Part shown: piece by piece, positions 8,685-21,265 of the stretch | Layout of the letters: each line of letters begins with the position of its first letter | Numbering within the stretch: the stretch's first letter is position 1 | Source of the DNA: Halopseudomonas oceani | GTDB lineage: Bacteria > Pseudomonadota > Gammaproteobacteria > Pseudomonadales > Pseudomonadaceae | Assembly: GCF_002903165.1 (NCBI RefSeq) | Contig: NZ_PPSK01000021.1 | Location: 1 to 49,864, forward strand | Direction: 5' to 3' | Length of the DNA stretch: 49,864 nucleotides | The notes under the pieces: generated by a model | The model's input: the letters and a program-made list of their open reading frames with translations, nothing else | Database searches by the model: none | Told to the model about the DNA's origin: nothing | Translations under genes and position numbers: made by a program

Positions 8685-8738
8685 AGCTTCTGGCCGGAAG
8701 GCGCCTATCGCAACAGGCAGGATCCGGCCAAAAGACCG
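8685..8738 (-). repeat. Complete copy C of the module-boundary palindrome
   Basis: Arms AGCTTCTGGCCGGA (8685-8698) and TCCGGCCAAAAGACCG (8723-8738) surround a core that reads TGCCTGTTGCGATAGG on the minus strand. The core is therefore inverted relative to copy B. It separates the TIR module from the nickel/cobalt module. The remaining 165 bases to the next gene show no feature I can name. Confidence 0.7.
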
Positions 8739-8904
8739 TGACAGATTAATGGGGCTCGGGACGGCCAGAGCTGCTAGCGCAGCTCCCCATGGCTCTCGGC
8801 CAGACTATGGTAACAATCTACGGCCAAACTATGGGTTCATGCACAGTCAGCACGGAGGGCGCGGGGAAAGGTGCAGGTAACGCTGCTTTGAATGAGTGCC
8901 GATC

Positions 8905-10029
8905 TTAGGCGTTCAAGCCTGCCCATCCGTGCCAACCGACGTAAACACCCACGCCAATAATCAGCAAGCTTGAGAGATATGGGGCGCGCCGCGCCACAGC
9001 GCCCATCCAAGGCCAGCGATTGGACGCATGGCGTGTTCCGATTGCAGCCGCAACACCGACCGTGACCAGCGTCAACGCCAAACCAATGCTGAAACCGAGG
9101 ACCAAGACAGCACCTAACGTAACTTCCTTAACCTGCAGACAGAGCAGCAGCACCGTGATTGCAGCGGGGCAGGGAATCAGCCCACCGGTCAGGCCGAACA
9201 AAATGACCTGGCCGGTGGTTACGTTACGACTGGCAAAGCGCTGACGAATGTCGTTTGCGTGCGCCCGCTCATGGGCATCCTGATACCCCTCCAGCGATAA
9301 CTCCAGACCTTCCAACTCGTCATGAGCGTGATCATGCTCGCAAAACGACAGATCGTAGTCATGTGAATGCCCGGCGTGCCCGAGGCTGAGCCGTGCGTCA
9401 AAGGCATGAGGTTCGGGAATATCGTCCACCGATTCCAGGTAGCCATCGCGCTCAACAAAGGTGAAGAGCCCAACAGTCCCGTTCTCACGAGTGATCTGCA
9501 GTCGCACATCTGCCGCCTTCCACGGGTGTCCGCTGAGCGTTCGCAGACGCCACCGTGGCGGCACCTCTTCTTCAAAAATGGCCAGTTCAATACGCCCATG
9601 CCCGGTGTCGATGTGACGGGTTTCAGCGTGCACATGGTCATGTGAATGGTGGTGATCGTCGCCCTGCTCAAAGCGCCACATCTGCTCGCCACGCCAAGTA
9701 CGCCAGAGCATCCAAAGCGCGATGATGATGATCAGCGCTGCCGAGGCAAGCTGGAAATAGGGCTCAGTGGTTTCAGCGTCAAGGTTCTGCCCCAGATACA
9801 TGCCGCCAATGGCGACCAGCCAGACCACCACTGTATGCGAAGCCGTCGCCGCCAACCCGAGCAATATGGCCTGACCGACCGTGCCCCGAATCGCCACGAT
9901 GAACGCCGCCATCATGGTCTTCGAGTGTCCCGGCTCAAGACCGTGTAACGCACCCAGTACGATAGCTGTCGGGACATACAGCCAAGCCTGCGAAGCGCCC
10001 TGCTGCAGAAGTTCTGCGAAAGAAGACAT
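8905..10029 (-). CDS. rcnA: Nickel/cobalt exporter, RcnA/NicO family
   Basis: A 374-residue inner-membrane protein that exports Ni2+/Co2+. Membrane segments with GALHGLEPGHSKTMMAAF near residue 30 and a partner segment GLTGGLIPCPAAITVLLLCL near residue 280 are NicO/RcnA signatures. A long His-rich loop (HHHSHDHVHAETRH, HAGHSHDYD, EHDHAHDE) in the middle fits metal binding. It is longer than E. coli RcnA because of that loop. It starts 10 bases after the repressor gene upstream, so the two form an operon controlled from the operator at 10361. Confidence 0.88.
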   Translation of the reverse strand: MSSFAELLQQGASQAWLYVPTAIVLGALHGLEPGHSKTMMAAFIVAIRGTVGQAILLGLAATASHTVVVWLVAIGGMYLGQNLDAETTEPYFQLASAALIIIIALWMLWRTWRGEQMWRFEQGDDHHHSHDHVHAETRHIDTGHGRIELAIFEEEVPPRWRLRTLSGHPWKAADVRLQITRENGTVGLFTFVERDGYLESVDDIPEPHAFDARLSLGHAGHSHDYDLSFCEHDHAHDELEGLELSLEGYQDAHERAHANDIRQRFASRNVTTGQVILFGLTGGLIPCPAAITVLLLCLQVKEVTLGAVLVLGFSIGLALTLVTVGVAAAIGTRHASNRWPWMGAVARRAPYLSSLLIIGVGVYVGWHGWAGLNA

Positions 10030-10039
10030 GGCTCAGTTC

Positions 10040-10327
10040 TCAGAGATACTTGGTAATTTGCTTGAACTCTTCCAGCGGTGCCCGCTCACCATTGGTGAGT
10101 GCCCCGACGGTATGCTCCAGGCAATGGTCGATATGATCCTGAATTAGCGTGCGCTTGGCCTGGCATACAGCCTTTTCAACGGCGTGCAACTGCTGGGCAA
10201 TATCCACGCAGGCTCGCTGGTCTTCGATCATGCCGACTATGCTGCGCAGGTGACCCTCAGCACGCTTCAACCTTTTGATGATTTCCGTATGACTTTGGTG
10301 CTTATGTTCGCCTTGGAGCTTGCTCAT
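10040..10327 (-). CDS. Metal-sensing repressor, CsoR/RcnR family
   Basis: A 95-residue all-helical DUF156 protein without a classical HTH. It carries HTEIIKRLKRAEGHLRSIVGMIEDQRACVDIAQQLHAVEKAV and then HIDHCLEH. The N-terminal His cluster plus Cys and two His in the core fit the nickel/cobalt (RcnR/InrS-like) branch rather than the copper branch. Metal binding should release it from the GC-tract operator at 10361-10384. It is the first gene of the rcnA operon and divergent from the 10429 gene, so it probably controls both. Confidence 0.85.
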   Translation of the reverse strand: MSKLQGEHKHQSHTEIIKRLKRAEGHLRSIVGMIEDQRACVDIAQQLHAVEKAVCQAKRTLIQDHIDHCLEHTVGALTNGERAPLEEFKQITKYL

Positions 10328-10360
10328 CGCGGAGTCTCATGCAACGATATTGAGACCAGC

Positions 10361-10384
10361 ATCCTATCCCCCTGGGGGGGATGC
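10361..10384. promoter_or_regulatory. RcnR/CsoR-type GC-tract operator between divergent operons
   Basis: TATCCCCCTGGGGGGGATG (10365-10383) is a near-perfect palindrome of a C-tract and a G-tract flanked by AT-rich ends. That is the form of site bound by RcnR-family tetramers. It lies 34 bases upstream of the repressor gene and 45 bases upstream of the His-rich gene, so one site can control both directions. Confidence 0.75.
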
Positions 10385-10428
10385 AGCAACACAAACTTTT
10401 CTGATGCTGAGTCTGAGTATCGTCGTCA

Positions 10429-10779
10429 ATGCTGATACATCTCACCGCTTCCCGCTCATTGCCCATTCTGGCGCTTCTGTCGATGCTGCTATGGGCCGGG
10501 CATGCGCTGGCAGGCTATACAGACGGTAACGGGCAAGGTGCTCAAGCAACTTACGACAGCCACCCGCACAGCGGCGACGACGACTTAAGCAGCCAAAGCC
10601 TGCAACCGGGTGATGACCACCAGCACTCATCGCTGGTCGCAGACCATCTGCATGAAACCCCTCACCTGACAGCTTGGCCGCGAGCGCCCCGCACGCAGGC
10701 AGAGGCACCCGCTTTCGGCTATGCCAAGAGGCTGGTCATCAGCCCACCCACCCGCATTGAGCGACCACCACGCACCTGA
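10429..10779 (+). CDS. Secreted His-rich small protein of the nickel/cobalt cluster
   Basis: A 116-residue protein with an N-terminal signal peptide (hydrophobic LPILALLSMLLWAGHALA, cleavage after ALA). The mature part is polar and rich in His and Asp (SHPHSGDDD, GDDHQHSS, DHLHETPH), consistent with a periplasmic metal-binding peptide. It is the first gene downstream of the shared metal-responsive operator and lies upstream of the HupE-like gene in the same direction. I do not recognise a named family. The role as metal buffer or sensor is inferred from composition and context. Confidence 0.6.
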   Translation: MLIHLTASRSLPILALLSMLLWAGHALAGYTDGNGQGAQATYDSHPHSGDDDLSSQSLQPGDDHQHSSLVADHLHETPHLTAWPRAPRTQAEAPAFGYAKRLVISPPTRIERPPRT

Positions 10780-10834
10780 TCGGCATTCTGACACCGGCCT
10801 AAGAGCCCAGATCTCCACAACTCAGGATTTTTTT

Positions 10835-11557
10835 ATGCAATCACTATCTCTGCGCGGATATGGCGCGATGCGGCGACCGTTACTCTTGCTGCTGGTATTA
10901 GCGTTAATGCTGGTCGGCATGCCCGAGGCACTCGCTCACGGCGTGCCGGAAGGCGACAAAGGCTTCATACAGGAAAGCACCGGCGTGCTGTTTGTTCCGT
11001 TCATGTACATGGGCGCAAAGCACATGATTACCGGCTATGACCATTTGCTGTTCCTGTTCGGAGTGATCTTCTTTCTGTACCGCCTGAAAGATGTTGGCCT
11101 CTACGTCACGCTGTTTGCGGTGGGGCATTCGATCACGCTGCTGTTTGGGGTGCTGAGCAGCATCAGCATCAGCCCCTACGTGATCGATGCCATCATCGGT
11201 TTTTCAGTGGTGTACAAAGCACTCGACAACCTTGGAGCCTTTCAACGCTGGTTTGGAGTCCAGCCTGATACACGTGCCGCCACGTTGATCTTCGGCTTAC
11301 TGCACGGCTTCGGTCTGGCGACCAAGATTCAGGAGTTTGAAATTTCACCGGATGGCCTGATCGTCAATCTGATCGCCTTCAACGTCGGCGTAGAAATCGG
11401 CCAGCTACTCGCCCTTGGCGCGATTCTCATTCTGATGGGGTACTGGCGACGCACAGCCAGCTTTTGGCGTCATGCCTACACAGCCAACGTCGCCATGATG
11501 AGCGCCGGTTTCCTGTTGATGGGTTACCAGCTCACCGGCCTGATCGTTTCTCAGTAA
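10835..11557 (+). CDS. HupE/UreJ-family membrane protein
   Basis: A 240-residue integral membrane protein with a cleavable-looking leader (RRPLLLLLVLALMLVGMPEALAHG) and about six more hydrophobic segments. Motifs are GYDHLLFLFGVIFFLYRL, FAVGHSITLLFG and FGLLHGFGLA, the conserved His/Asp positions of the HupE/UreJ nickel-permease-like family (PF13795). The ATG at 10835 is preferred over the longer frame to 10721 because the extra residues are non-conserved and overlap the previous gene. An ATG at 10868 is an alternative. Given the neighbouring RcnA and RcnR-like genes, a role in Ni/Co transport or sensing is likely. Confidence 0.75.
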   Translation: MQSLSLRGYGAMRRPLLLLLVLALMLVGMPEALAHGVPEGDKGFIQESTGVLFVPFMYMGAKHMITGYDHLLFLFGVIFFLYRLKDVGLYVTLFAVGHSITLLFGVLSSISISPYVIDAIIGFSVVYKALDNLGAFQRWFGVQPDTRAATLIFGLLHGFGLATKIQEFEISPDGLIVNLIAFNVGVEIGQLLALGAILILMGYWRRTASFWRHAYTANVAMMSAGFLLMGYQLTGLIVSQ

Positions 11558-11568
11558 GGAATTTTCAT

Positions 11569-12246
11569 ATGTTCAATAGCAAAGCTCCAACCCTTAATGA
11601 GCTGCCGAGCAGTCTCCAGCTGCTGCGCTCGACTGTCATCGCCCTGCTGGTGGCCATCGCCCTGCTGGTTACTGTGGTCATGCCATCTGAATACGCAATT
11701 GACCCAACTGGCGCAGGTCGTCTGCTTGGCCTTACCCAGATGGGTGAGATTAAACAACAGCTTGCCGAGGAAGCCGCTGCAGAAGTTACCGCACCCGTTG
11801 CACAGGTAGCGGTCGCCGCACCTCCAGTGGTTCAGCCAGCGCCTGAACCCGTAGCCGCTGAGCCGGTCGTAGCGCAAACGCCTGCTGTTGACGAAGTAGC
11901 AGCAGAGCCAGAAGTAGCCCGCCTGCAACACGAAATGAGCATATCCCTTGCCCCTGGTCAGGGTGCGGAGATCAAACTGGAAATGCTCAAAGGCACCAAG
12001 GTGAGTTACTTCTGGACGGCCAACGGCGGTCAGGTGAACTACGACACCCATGGTGATCCCTACGGCGCACCACGTGACTTTTACCATGGCTACGGCAAGG
12101 GTCGCTTTACGCCAGAGGACAGCGGTGTACTGGAGGCAGCTTTCGACGGTATGCACGGCTGGTTCTGGCGTAATCGGACTGACAAGCCAGTGACTTTGAC
12201 GCTGCGCACCGAGGGTGATTACATCGCCATCAAGCGCGTTATCTAG
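11569..12246 (+). CDS. Membrane-anchored periplasmic protein of the nickel/cobalt cluster
   Basis: A 225-residue protein with one N-terminal membrane segment (STVIALLVAIALLVTVVMPSEYA), a low-complexity Ala/Pro/Val/Glu linker (about residues 70-125), and a folded C-terminal domain (SISLAPGQGAEIKLEMLKGTKVSYFW, YHGYGKGRF, GWFWRNRTDKPVTLTLR) that resembles proteins annotated as transmembrane anchor proteins. It follows the HupE gene by 11 bases, with AAGGA overlapping the HupE stop. The domain probably sits in the periplasm. Function is unknown; co-occurrence with HupE suggests an accessory role. Confidence 0.7.
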   Translation: MFNSKAPTLNELPSSLQLLRSTVIALLVAIALLVTVVMPSEYAIDPTGAGRLLGLTQMGEIKQQLAEEAAAEVTAPVAQVAVAAPPVVQPAPEPVAAEPVVAQTPAVDEVAAEPEVARLQHEMSISLAPGQGAEIKLEMLKGTKVSYFWTANGGQVNYDTHGDPYGAPRDFYHGYGKGRFTPEDSGVLEAAFDGMHGWFWRNRTDKPVTLTLRTEGDYIAIKRVI

Positions 12247-12258
12247 ATAATGACGAGG

Positions 12259-12286
12259 GCTGCGCCGAAAATGCGCAGCTCTTTTA
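12259..12286 (+). terminator. Rho-independent terminator after the nickel/cobalt operon
   Basis: The stem GCTGCGC/GCGCAGC with a seven-base loop is followed by TCTTTT. It starts 12 bases after the last gene. Confidence 0.75.
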
Positions 12287-12373
12287 AGCGCTGTGGGGTT
12301 TTCCGCAAAGCGGGACGACAAGGACTCCTACGGATTTAACTGGATTCAAGCGTCATGTTTCTTCAAGTTGACC

Positions 12374-12432
12374 ATGACTGCTGCTGGCCGGCAGCTGCCT
12401 GTCATCGATGACCGCCTCCGGCCAAAACCTGC
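12374..12432 (+). repeat. Complete copy D of the module-boundary palindrome
   Basis: A left arm ending CTGCTGGCCGGCAG, the core TGCCTGTCATCGATGAC and the right arm CTCCGGCCAAAACC show the same order as copies B and H. It lies between the convergent ends of the nickel/cobalt and polysaccharide-deacetylase modules. Confidence 0.6.
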
Positions 12433-12473
12433 CCGTGGTGACAGTCGCAGTCGAACCTGGATTTCCTGCGTCT

Positions 12474-14339
12474 TTAGTGATGTAAGTCAATCATAATCGT
12501 GCCGGCGGGAATATCGCGGAACAGCCATCGCCCATCGGATAGCTTTTGCATGGCGCTGCCAGAGACCGGCCGCAGGCCAGTTGGCAACTCAAATACCAGA
12601 TCTTTAATAGGCTCTTGCGCTTGGACGTTGAGCACAATTTGACCGCGTTGCGCCAGCACATCGACCTCGACTTTATCGCGTGCAGCCCACCAGCTGCCGT
12701 ACTGGCTCATGGTTCCAAACCAGGCGAATGGTTTGAGTCGAGGAAGGATCTGCTCCAAGAAGCGGTACTTATGGTCAACTTCATTCGGGTGAAGCAGCAT
12801 CACGTAACTTGCGCCATATCGGGCAAGCTTCTCGGCCAGCTCAACCGCCTCCTCGACTCGCTGATCCATAATCGGCGGTATCTCATCTTCAATCGCAATT
12901 GGAAACTCAAACACTGTCGTTTCATCGCTATACATCCGTTGCGTGTTTGTGCGAAACGGTAAGTGTGTGGTGAGGTTCCCTGCAGTTGCTGAACTCGAAA
13001 AGCGATAGCCCGATGCGGCCAGAGCCTCAGGGAGGCGAGGCGGTGTTGCTAGATAGCCGGGACGGAACGAGACCACCGAGCGACCGGTCAGTTGCTCCAA
13101 CAAAAAGCGGCTCACCCTAAGCTCGCCCATCACCGTCGCACCTTGCGTATCGCCGAGAGCCTTAACCCTCGGCTGGTAGGTCGGATATTGCTCGCTCCCA
13201 TCACCAAGCGGAAGCGAGGCGTACATGTCGGAATGGCTAACTGAGTGGCTGGCTATCTCCATACCAGCCGCCACCAAGGCATCCATCGCAGCAAGCGTAC
13301 GGTCGTTGAAAAAACCTTCGTCCTGAAAGTCGCGGTAGTATTTTGTTTGTAGGAAAAAGGTTGCCGGTATTCCTTCCCGCACGAGCAAGTCCCGATAGGC
13401 AAGTAGATTGCCCATCGACTTGACGTAATCCACATCAAACGTCACGACCGCAGCCAGGCGTTGGCCTTGTGGCACAGAGCCAATCGTGACGGCTAGCGGT
13501 TCGTGCTGGCGATAGACAGCCCTGAGCCAGCGCAGCCATACGTCGACGGAGGGCTCATAACCATTGGCATAGGCCCGGTAGCCTTGGTCATTACGATCGT
13601 TGTGCGCTCGCATGATGAAAAAGCCGAGGTCAAAACCCAACGCATATGCGCTGCCGCCTGCCTTGTTGTCTCCTCTGACCAAAGCGGCGGATCCGTCTTC
13701 GAACCTGGCCAAAACCTGCTGCGCATTCACATACGTTTGCGTGCCGATCCAACTTGTCGGCAGATCAGGCTGGCCAAGCAGTACTGTCTTTTCATGGGGA
13801 TCGCTGATCCAGCCAAGGGCTGGCGCTTGTTCGAAGGTGATACTGTGGTGAGCTCGCGATTCCAAAGTCGATTCGAAGCCAAACAGATCGTGTAGTCCGC
13901 CACCCAGCACTTGTGTGGCTATTAGAGTCCGTCCTGCTTCCACGTGGCGGCGCAGCGCTGTGCGCCCAGCATCGTCAAGGGTGCGTCCCGAAAGCAACGG
14001 ATACACGAGGACGACGTTATGACGAGTAGCCTCGGCGACGTCATCGGTAATAGTGAACGGCACGCCGATACTTTTGAGGCCATGAGACAGGCCGAGCCAA
14101 GCGGAATCCTTATCAGTCAACAAGATTGCAAGACGAGAAGGCTCTCCGCTGGCGAAGCGATTCCAGTCGGAACGCCCCTGGTCAGAGATATGGCTCACTT
14201 CAGTAGGCCCGTTTAGATCATCTAAGCGATCAAATGTGTTTCGCTCGATAAAAGCGGTAACGGCAACTATCAGCAAACTGACAAGAACTATAATGGCGAT
14301 GGCACGTGCCAAGATGGCAGGCTTGTTTACGAACGGCAC
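12474..14339 (-). CDS. Membrane-anchored polysaccharide deacetylase (NodB/CE4)
   Basis: A 621-residue protein with an N-terminal membrane anchor (ARAIAIIVLVSLLIVAVTAF) and a large extracytoplasmic part. Residues ~70-280 form a domain resembling the glutamine-amidotransferase-like lobe of such enzymes. The NodB domain begins at VVTFDVDYVKS (motif 1, variant of TFDD), continues with EIASHSVSHSDMY (His-x3-His metal site) and SFRPGY, and ends with MLLHPNEV. A C-terminal beta domain follows. The metal-dependent active site looks intact, so it probably de-N-acetylates a surface polysaccharide. It shares its strand with the secreted protein at 14465, 125 bases upstream, and the two probably act together. 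Confidence 0.78.
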   Translation of the reverse strand: MPFVNKPAILARAIAIIVLVSLLIVAVTAFIERNTFDRLDDLNGPTEVSHISDQGRSDWNRFASGEPSRLAILLTDKDSAWLGLSHGLKSIGVPFTITDDVAEATRHNVVLVYPLLSGRTLDDAGRTALRRHVEAGRTLIATQVLGGGLHDLFGFESTLESRAHHSITFEQAPALGWISDPHEKTVLLGQPDLPTSWIGTQTYVNAQQVLARFEDGSAALVRGDNKAGGSAYALGFDLGFFIMRAHNDRNDQGYRAYANGYEPSVDVWLRWLRAVYRQHEPLAVTIGSVPQGQRLAAVVTFDVDYVKSMGNLLAYRDLLVREGIPATFFLQTKYYRDFQDEGFFNDRTLAAMDALVAAGMEIASHSVSHSDMYASLPLGDGSEQYPTYQPRVKALGDTQGATVMGELRVSRFLLEQLTGRSVVSFRPGYLATPPRLPEALAASGYRFSSSATAGNLTTHLPFRTNTQRMYSDETTVFEFPIAIEDEIPPIMDQRVEEAVELAEKLARYGASYVMLLHPNEVDHKYRFLEQILPRLKPFAWFGTMSQYGSWWAARDKVEVDVLAQRGQIVLNVQAQEPIKDLVFELPTGLRPVSGSAMQKLSDGRWLFRDIPAGTIMIDLHH

Positions 14340-14464
14340 GAAGACCTCGTCGGTGCAAGTAGAAAATTAGCATCTTGGAGCAATGCGAGGCAGGAAACGT
14401 TAGAGCGGCAACCGGCTCCTGCTGCTTCCGGATCGTAGCTGTTTCGTTTATTAGCAATAGATTT

Positions 14465-15346
14465 TCATAGTTGTTGGCCGGTTGGATAATATTCCCACTC
14501 TTGCCAGTCGATACCCCCTACAGCCAAAGGCTGCAGCCTAGCCCGCCAAAAGCTGTCCTGCTCTTGAAGTAGAGCCTGTGCTGCGCCGCCCCAGGTTTCT
14601 TCAGGCGCAAGCTGAGGCTCTATGCTCTGCGCGAGTCGAAAGCGCACGGCCGGCCAGCGCTGAGCGATTTTCTCCGTGAGCTGGGCGCTGCGTTCAGCAC
14701 TGCGGGTGTAGATCATCAAACTCACCTTACTTACACCGATGGAAGGTAGCTCACACGGAGCGCAAGGAAAGCCACCCATCTCCTCAGTAAACCAGCGGTA
14801 ATGGCTCGATATTTCGACAGGCCAAGGACTAGCGGCTGCCACATGCTTTAGCGTGTCCAGCCATTCACGCACATGTTTCGCCGGAACCGGCCAGCCACGC
14901 TGCTCAACTTCCAGATCCAGATGAAGTGCTGAGAACGACACAGACTTCAATTTCGAAATGATGGCGATCAGCGAAGCGCGGTTCTCAGGCGCCATCCAGT
15001 CTGGATCACCCAAAAGCAGCACAGGCTCGAAGCCACGTTTTCTGAGCGTTATGGCAACCGCATCGAGCGTCCGCACAACTTCCGGTTGCGCTAATTGCTC
15101 GGCGCTCAGCCCGATATATAGACGTTGGATGCCCGTGCGGTCCAGGCGAGACAGCTCGTCGGTTCGAGTAGCAGGATTGAGCAACGCACGGCTATCCCAA
15201 ATGTACACGCCCCGCCTCCAGGCCTGGGTAGCCTCGGGTTCAGCAGCGTTTACTTCCAGAAAGTGCAATTGCGCCGGTGACATAACCTCTGCCGGCGCAG
15301 CGAAAGCCAGGCAACTTAGCAAGCCGCACACTAGAAGCTGGCGCAT
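14465..15346 (-). CDS. Secreted protein paired with the polysaccharide deacetylase
   Basis: A 293-residue protein from the ATG at 15346, starting with a signal peptide (RQLLVCGLLSCLAFAAPAEV). The longer frame to 15529 would bury that signal and is rejected. The body has a beta/alpha-barrel feel: RGVYIWDSRALL, RLYIGLSAEQL, ALHLDLEVEQRGWP and GGIDWQEWEYY. The DLEVE and WQEWEYY strings are placed like catalytic acids in barrel-type glycoside hydrolases. I do not recognise a named family. Together with the CE4 enzyme downstream it suggests modification or trimming of an exopolysaccharide. Confidence 0.55.
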   Translation of the reverse strand: MRQLLVCGLLSCLAFAAPAEVMSPAQLHFLEVNAAEPEATQAWRRGVYIWDSRALLNPATRTDELSRLDRTGIQRLYIGLSAEQLAQPEVVRTLDAVAITLRKRGFEPVLLLGDPDWMAPENRASLIAIISKLKSVSFSALHLDLEVEQRGWPVPAKHVREWLDTLKHVAAASPWPVEISSHYRWFTEEMGGFPCAPCELPSIGVSKVSLMIYTRSAERSAQLTEKIAQRWPAVRFRLAQSIEPQLAPEETWGGAAQALLQEQDSFWRARLQPLAVGGIDWQEWEYYPTGQQL

Positions 15347-15778
15347 TTGAAACTTCTTCGCTTTAAGGAGAACCCACCACGGTGCCATGGCTGATGATTC
15401 ACGATCACGTCGCAGCATTTCATTGAGCATCGCAACCGCGCTCCAGCATCGAATGACAATATGAGCCACGGAAGATCTGGACGCCCCGCCACAGGCGTAG
15501 GTATCCGCGTAGCGATAGTTTTGCACCATGCGAATCTAACCGAGTGGCGGTTTCACGTTATCAACCAAAACCGTCACTAGTGACTAGGAAGTCTCAGGGG
15601 TACGAGTCGTCAAGAAGCCAGCGGACATTGAGGGCAAGTCCAATGTGCCGAGACGAGGTTTCCAATCCCCGCCCCGCTAAACGGTATGTTGCATACAGCC
15701 AGCGCTGCAAGCGAACTGCATAGGTCAGCCCGTCCAGCTACACGGGTGGACACCATCTGCTTCGGGTCGATCGCTCTC
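15347..15778. other. Gene-free interval before the lone recombinase
   Basis: The open frames here are shadows or extensions without ribosome sites. I see no RNA gene. The stretch 15540-15780 is the left flank of the recombinase unit and ends in repeat copy E. Confidence 0.4.
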
Positions 15779-15804
15779 AAGGACTGCTTTTGGCCGGTTA
15801 GCAA
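15779..15804 (-). repeat. Half-copy E of the module-boundary palindrome
   Basis: AAGGACTGCTTTTGGCCGG followed by TTAGCAAC is the inverse of the GGCCAAAAGCGGTC arm. It is also an inverted match of the arm at 16503-16529 (shared TTGGCCGGTTAGC), so E and F bracket the recombinase gene. Confidence 0.6.
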
Positions 15805-15854
15805 CCACTTCTCTGGCTAGCCATGCTTGTCCTCCCACATGTGGAGGACTTGCC

Positions 15855-16475
15855 ATGAACATCACTGCTACCTGCACCCGCCGGCCCTGGAACAAAGGAA
15901 AGTTGGTCGGACAGAAAACCCCGCTCCGGCTGAGAGATATCTGGGCCATCCGAGTAAGGCTTCAGCTTGCAGAACGAACCCGGGATCTGGCTTTGTTCGA
16001 TCTGGCCATCGACAGCAAGCTTCGAGCCTGCGACTTAACCAAGCTCCGTGTATGCGACGTTGCTCATGGCGAGCATGTGTCATCACGAGCAATGGTTATG
16101 CAGCAGAAAACGAAGCGACCAGTGCAGTTCGAAATTACTGAGCAAACACGGGCTGCTCTCGCGGCCTGGATACACCAAGCCCAGCTCCGTAGCCAGGACT
16201 GCCTTTTCCCGAGCAGGCTGCACACCTCAGACCATCTATCCACTCGTCAATACGCTCGTATCGTCAAAGGCTGGGTGCAAACCATTGGCCTTGATCCGGC
16301 CATGTATGGCACTCACACAATGAGACGTACAAAGGCATCACTGATCTATCGCAGGACAAAGAACTTGCGGGCCGTTCAACTTCTGCTTGGCCATACGAAG
16401 CTGGAGAGCACCGTTCGATATCTTGGGATTGAGGTCGACGACGCCTTGGAAATGGCAGAGCAGACCGAGGTTTGA
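15855..16475 (+). CDS. Lone small tyrosine recombinase
   Basis: A 206-residue protein of the phage-integrase superfamily reduced almost to its catalytic domain. Active-site residues are in order: Arg in SKLRACDLTKLRVCDV, the beta-strand Lys in QQKTKRPVQF, THTMRRTKA (His-x2-Arg), GHTKLESTVRYLG (His and the Tyr nucleophile). GGAGG eight bases upstream supports the start. It lacks the N-terminal arm-binding domain of classical integrases. It stands alone between inverted repeats (15779 and 16503) of the same family that separates other modules of this island. Acting on those repeats is an inference worth testing. Confidence 0.88.
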   Translation: MNITATCTRRPWNKGKLVGQKTPLRLRDIWAIRVRLQLAERTRDLALFDLAIDSKLRACDLTKLRVCDVAHGEHVSSRAMVMQQKTKRPVQFEITEQTRAALAAWIHQAQLRSQDCLFPSRLHTSDHLSTRQYARIVKGWVQTIGLDPAMYGTHTMRRTKASLIYRRTKNLRAVQLLLGHTKLESTVRYLGIEVDDALEMAEQTEV

Positions 16476-16483
16476 CCATGTAT

Positions 16484-16508
16484 AGCGACGGTCGAAGTCA
16501 GGCCGTCG

Positions 16509-16529
<21 letters not shown>
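16484..16529 (+). repeat. Half-copy F of the boundary palindrome with an adjacent hairpin
   Basis: AGCGACGG (16484-16491) and CCGTCGCT (16503-16510) form a perfect 8-bp inverted repeat with an 11-nt loop. The arm AACCGGCCAATAAGTGCC follows and inversely matches copy E. The ptxE stop codon lies inside it (16509-16511), so the repeat supplies the last codons of ptxE. Confidence 0.6.
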
Positions 16530-20899
<4,370 letters not shown>

Positions 20900-21174
20900 T
20901 TGATCACCTTTCGCAATATTGCTGGCCGCACAATTGCGGTTCGCGATGCAAAGGGTAGAAATTCCTTGTTACCGCACTGCTTCTAAAGGATGACATTTCG
21001 ATGAATACTTCGAATCTGCCGTAGCGGGGCGGCAAGCGAAGCCGTGGAAGAACGGGCGCAACGTAGCGTCTTTCTTCACGCGGGATACAGGAGGCTTTGA
21101 TTGATACTGCTGCGGATTCGCTACAGTAACGTTGGGCCAGAACGTAATGCCATCCAAGCAAGAGAGCGCACACT
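20900..21174 (-). promoter_or_regulatory. ptx operon upstream region with a weak Pho-box-like site
   Basis: No gene is seen in this stretch. On the minus strand ATGTCAT (20996-20990) is followed at 11-base periods by TAGAAGC and CGGTAAC, against a Pho-box repeat CTGTCAT/C. Only the first unit is convincing. The homologous P. stutzeri operon is reported to belong to the Pho regulon, which makes the site plausible but not proven. Confidence 0.35.
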
Positions 21175-21194
21175 AGCGGCCAATAGCGGTCATC
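21175..21194 (+). repeat. Half-copy G of the module-boundary palindrome
   Basis: AGCGGCCAATAGCGGTCATC matches the right arm of the family. It lies between the start of the ptx operon and the end of the arsenic operon. No left arm is recognisable. Confidence 0.55.
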
Positions 21195-21265
21195 GAGCGC
21201 CTACAAGACCAGTGGCGATTCATATCAAATGAGGTCGCTGTGCTGGCCAAATGGAATAAGGCAGA

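Noticed and set aside
8680..8880. 66-codon plus-strand frame beside repeat C
   Set aside because: It starts inside the palindrome, has no ribosome site and an unprotein-like composition.
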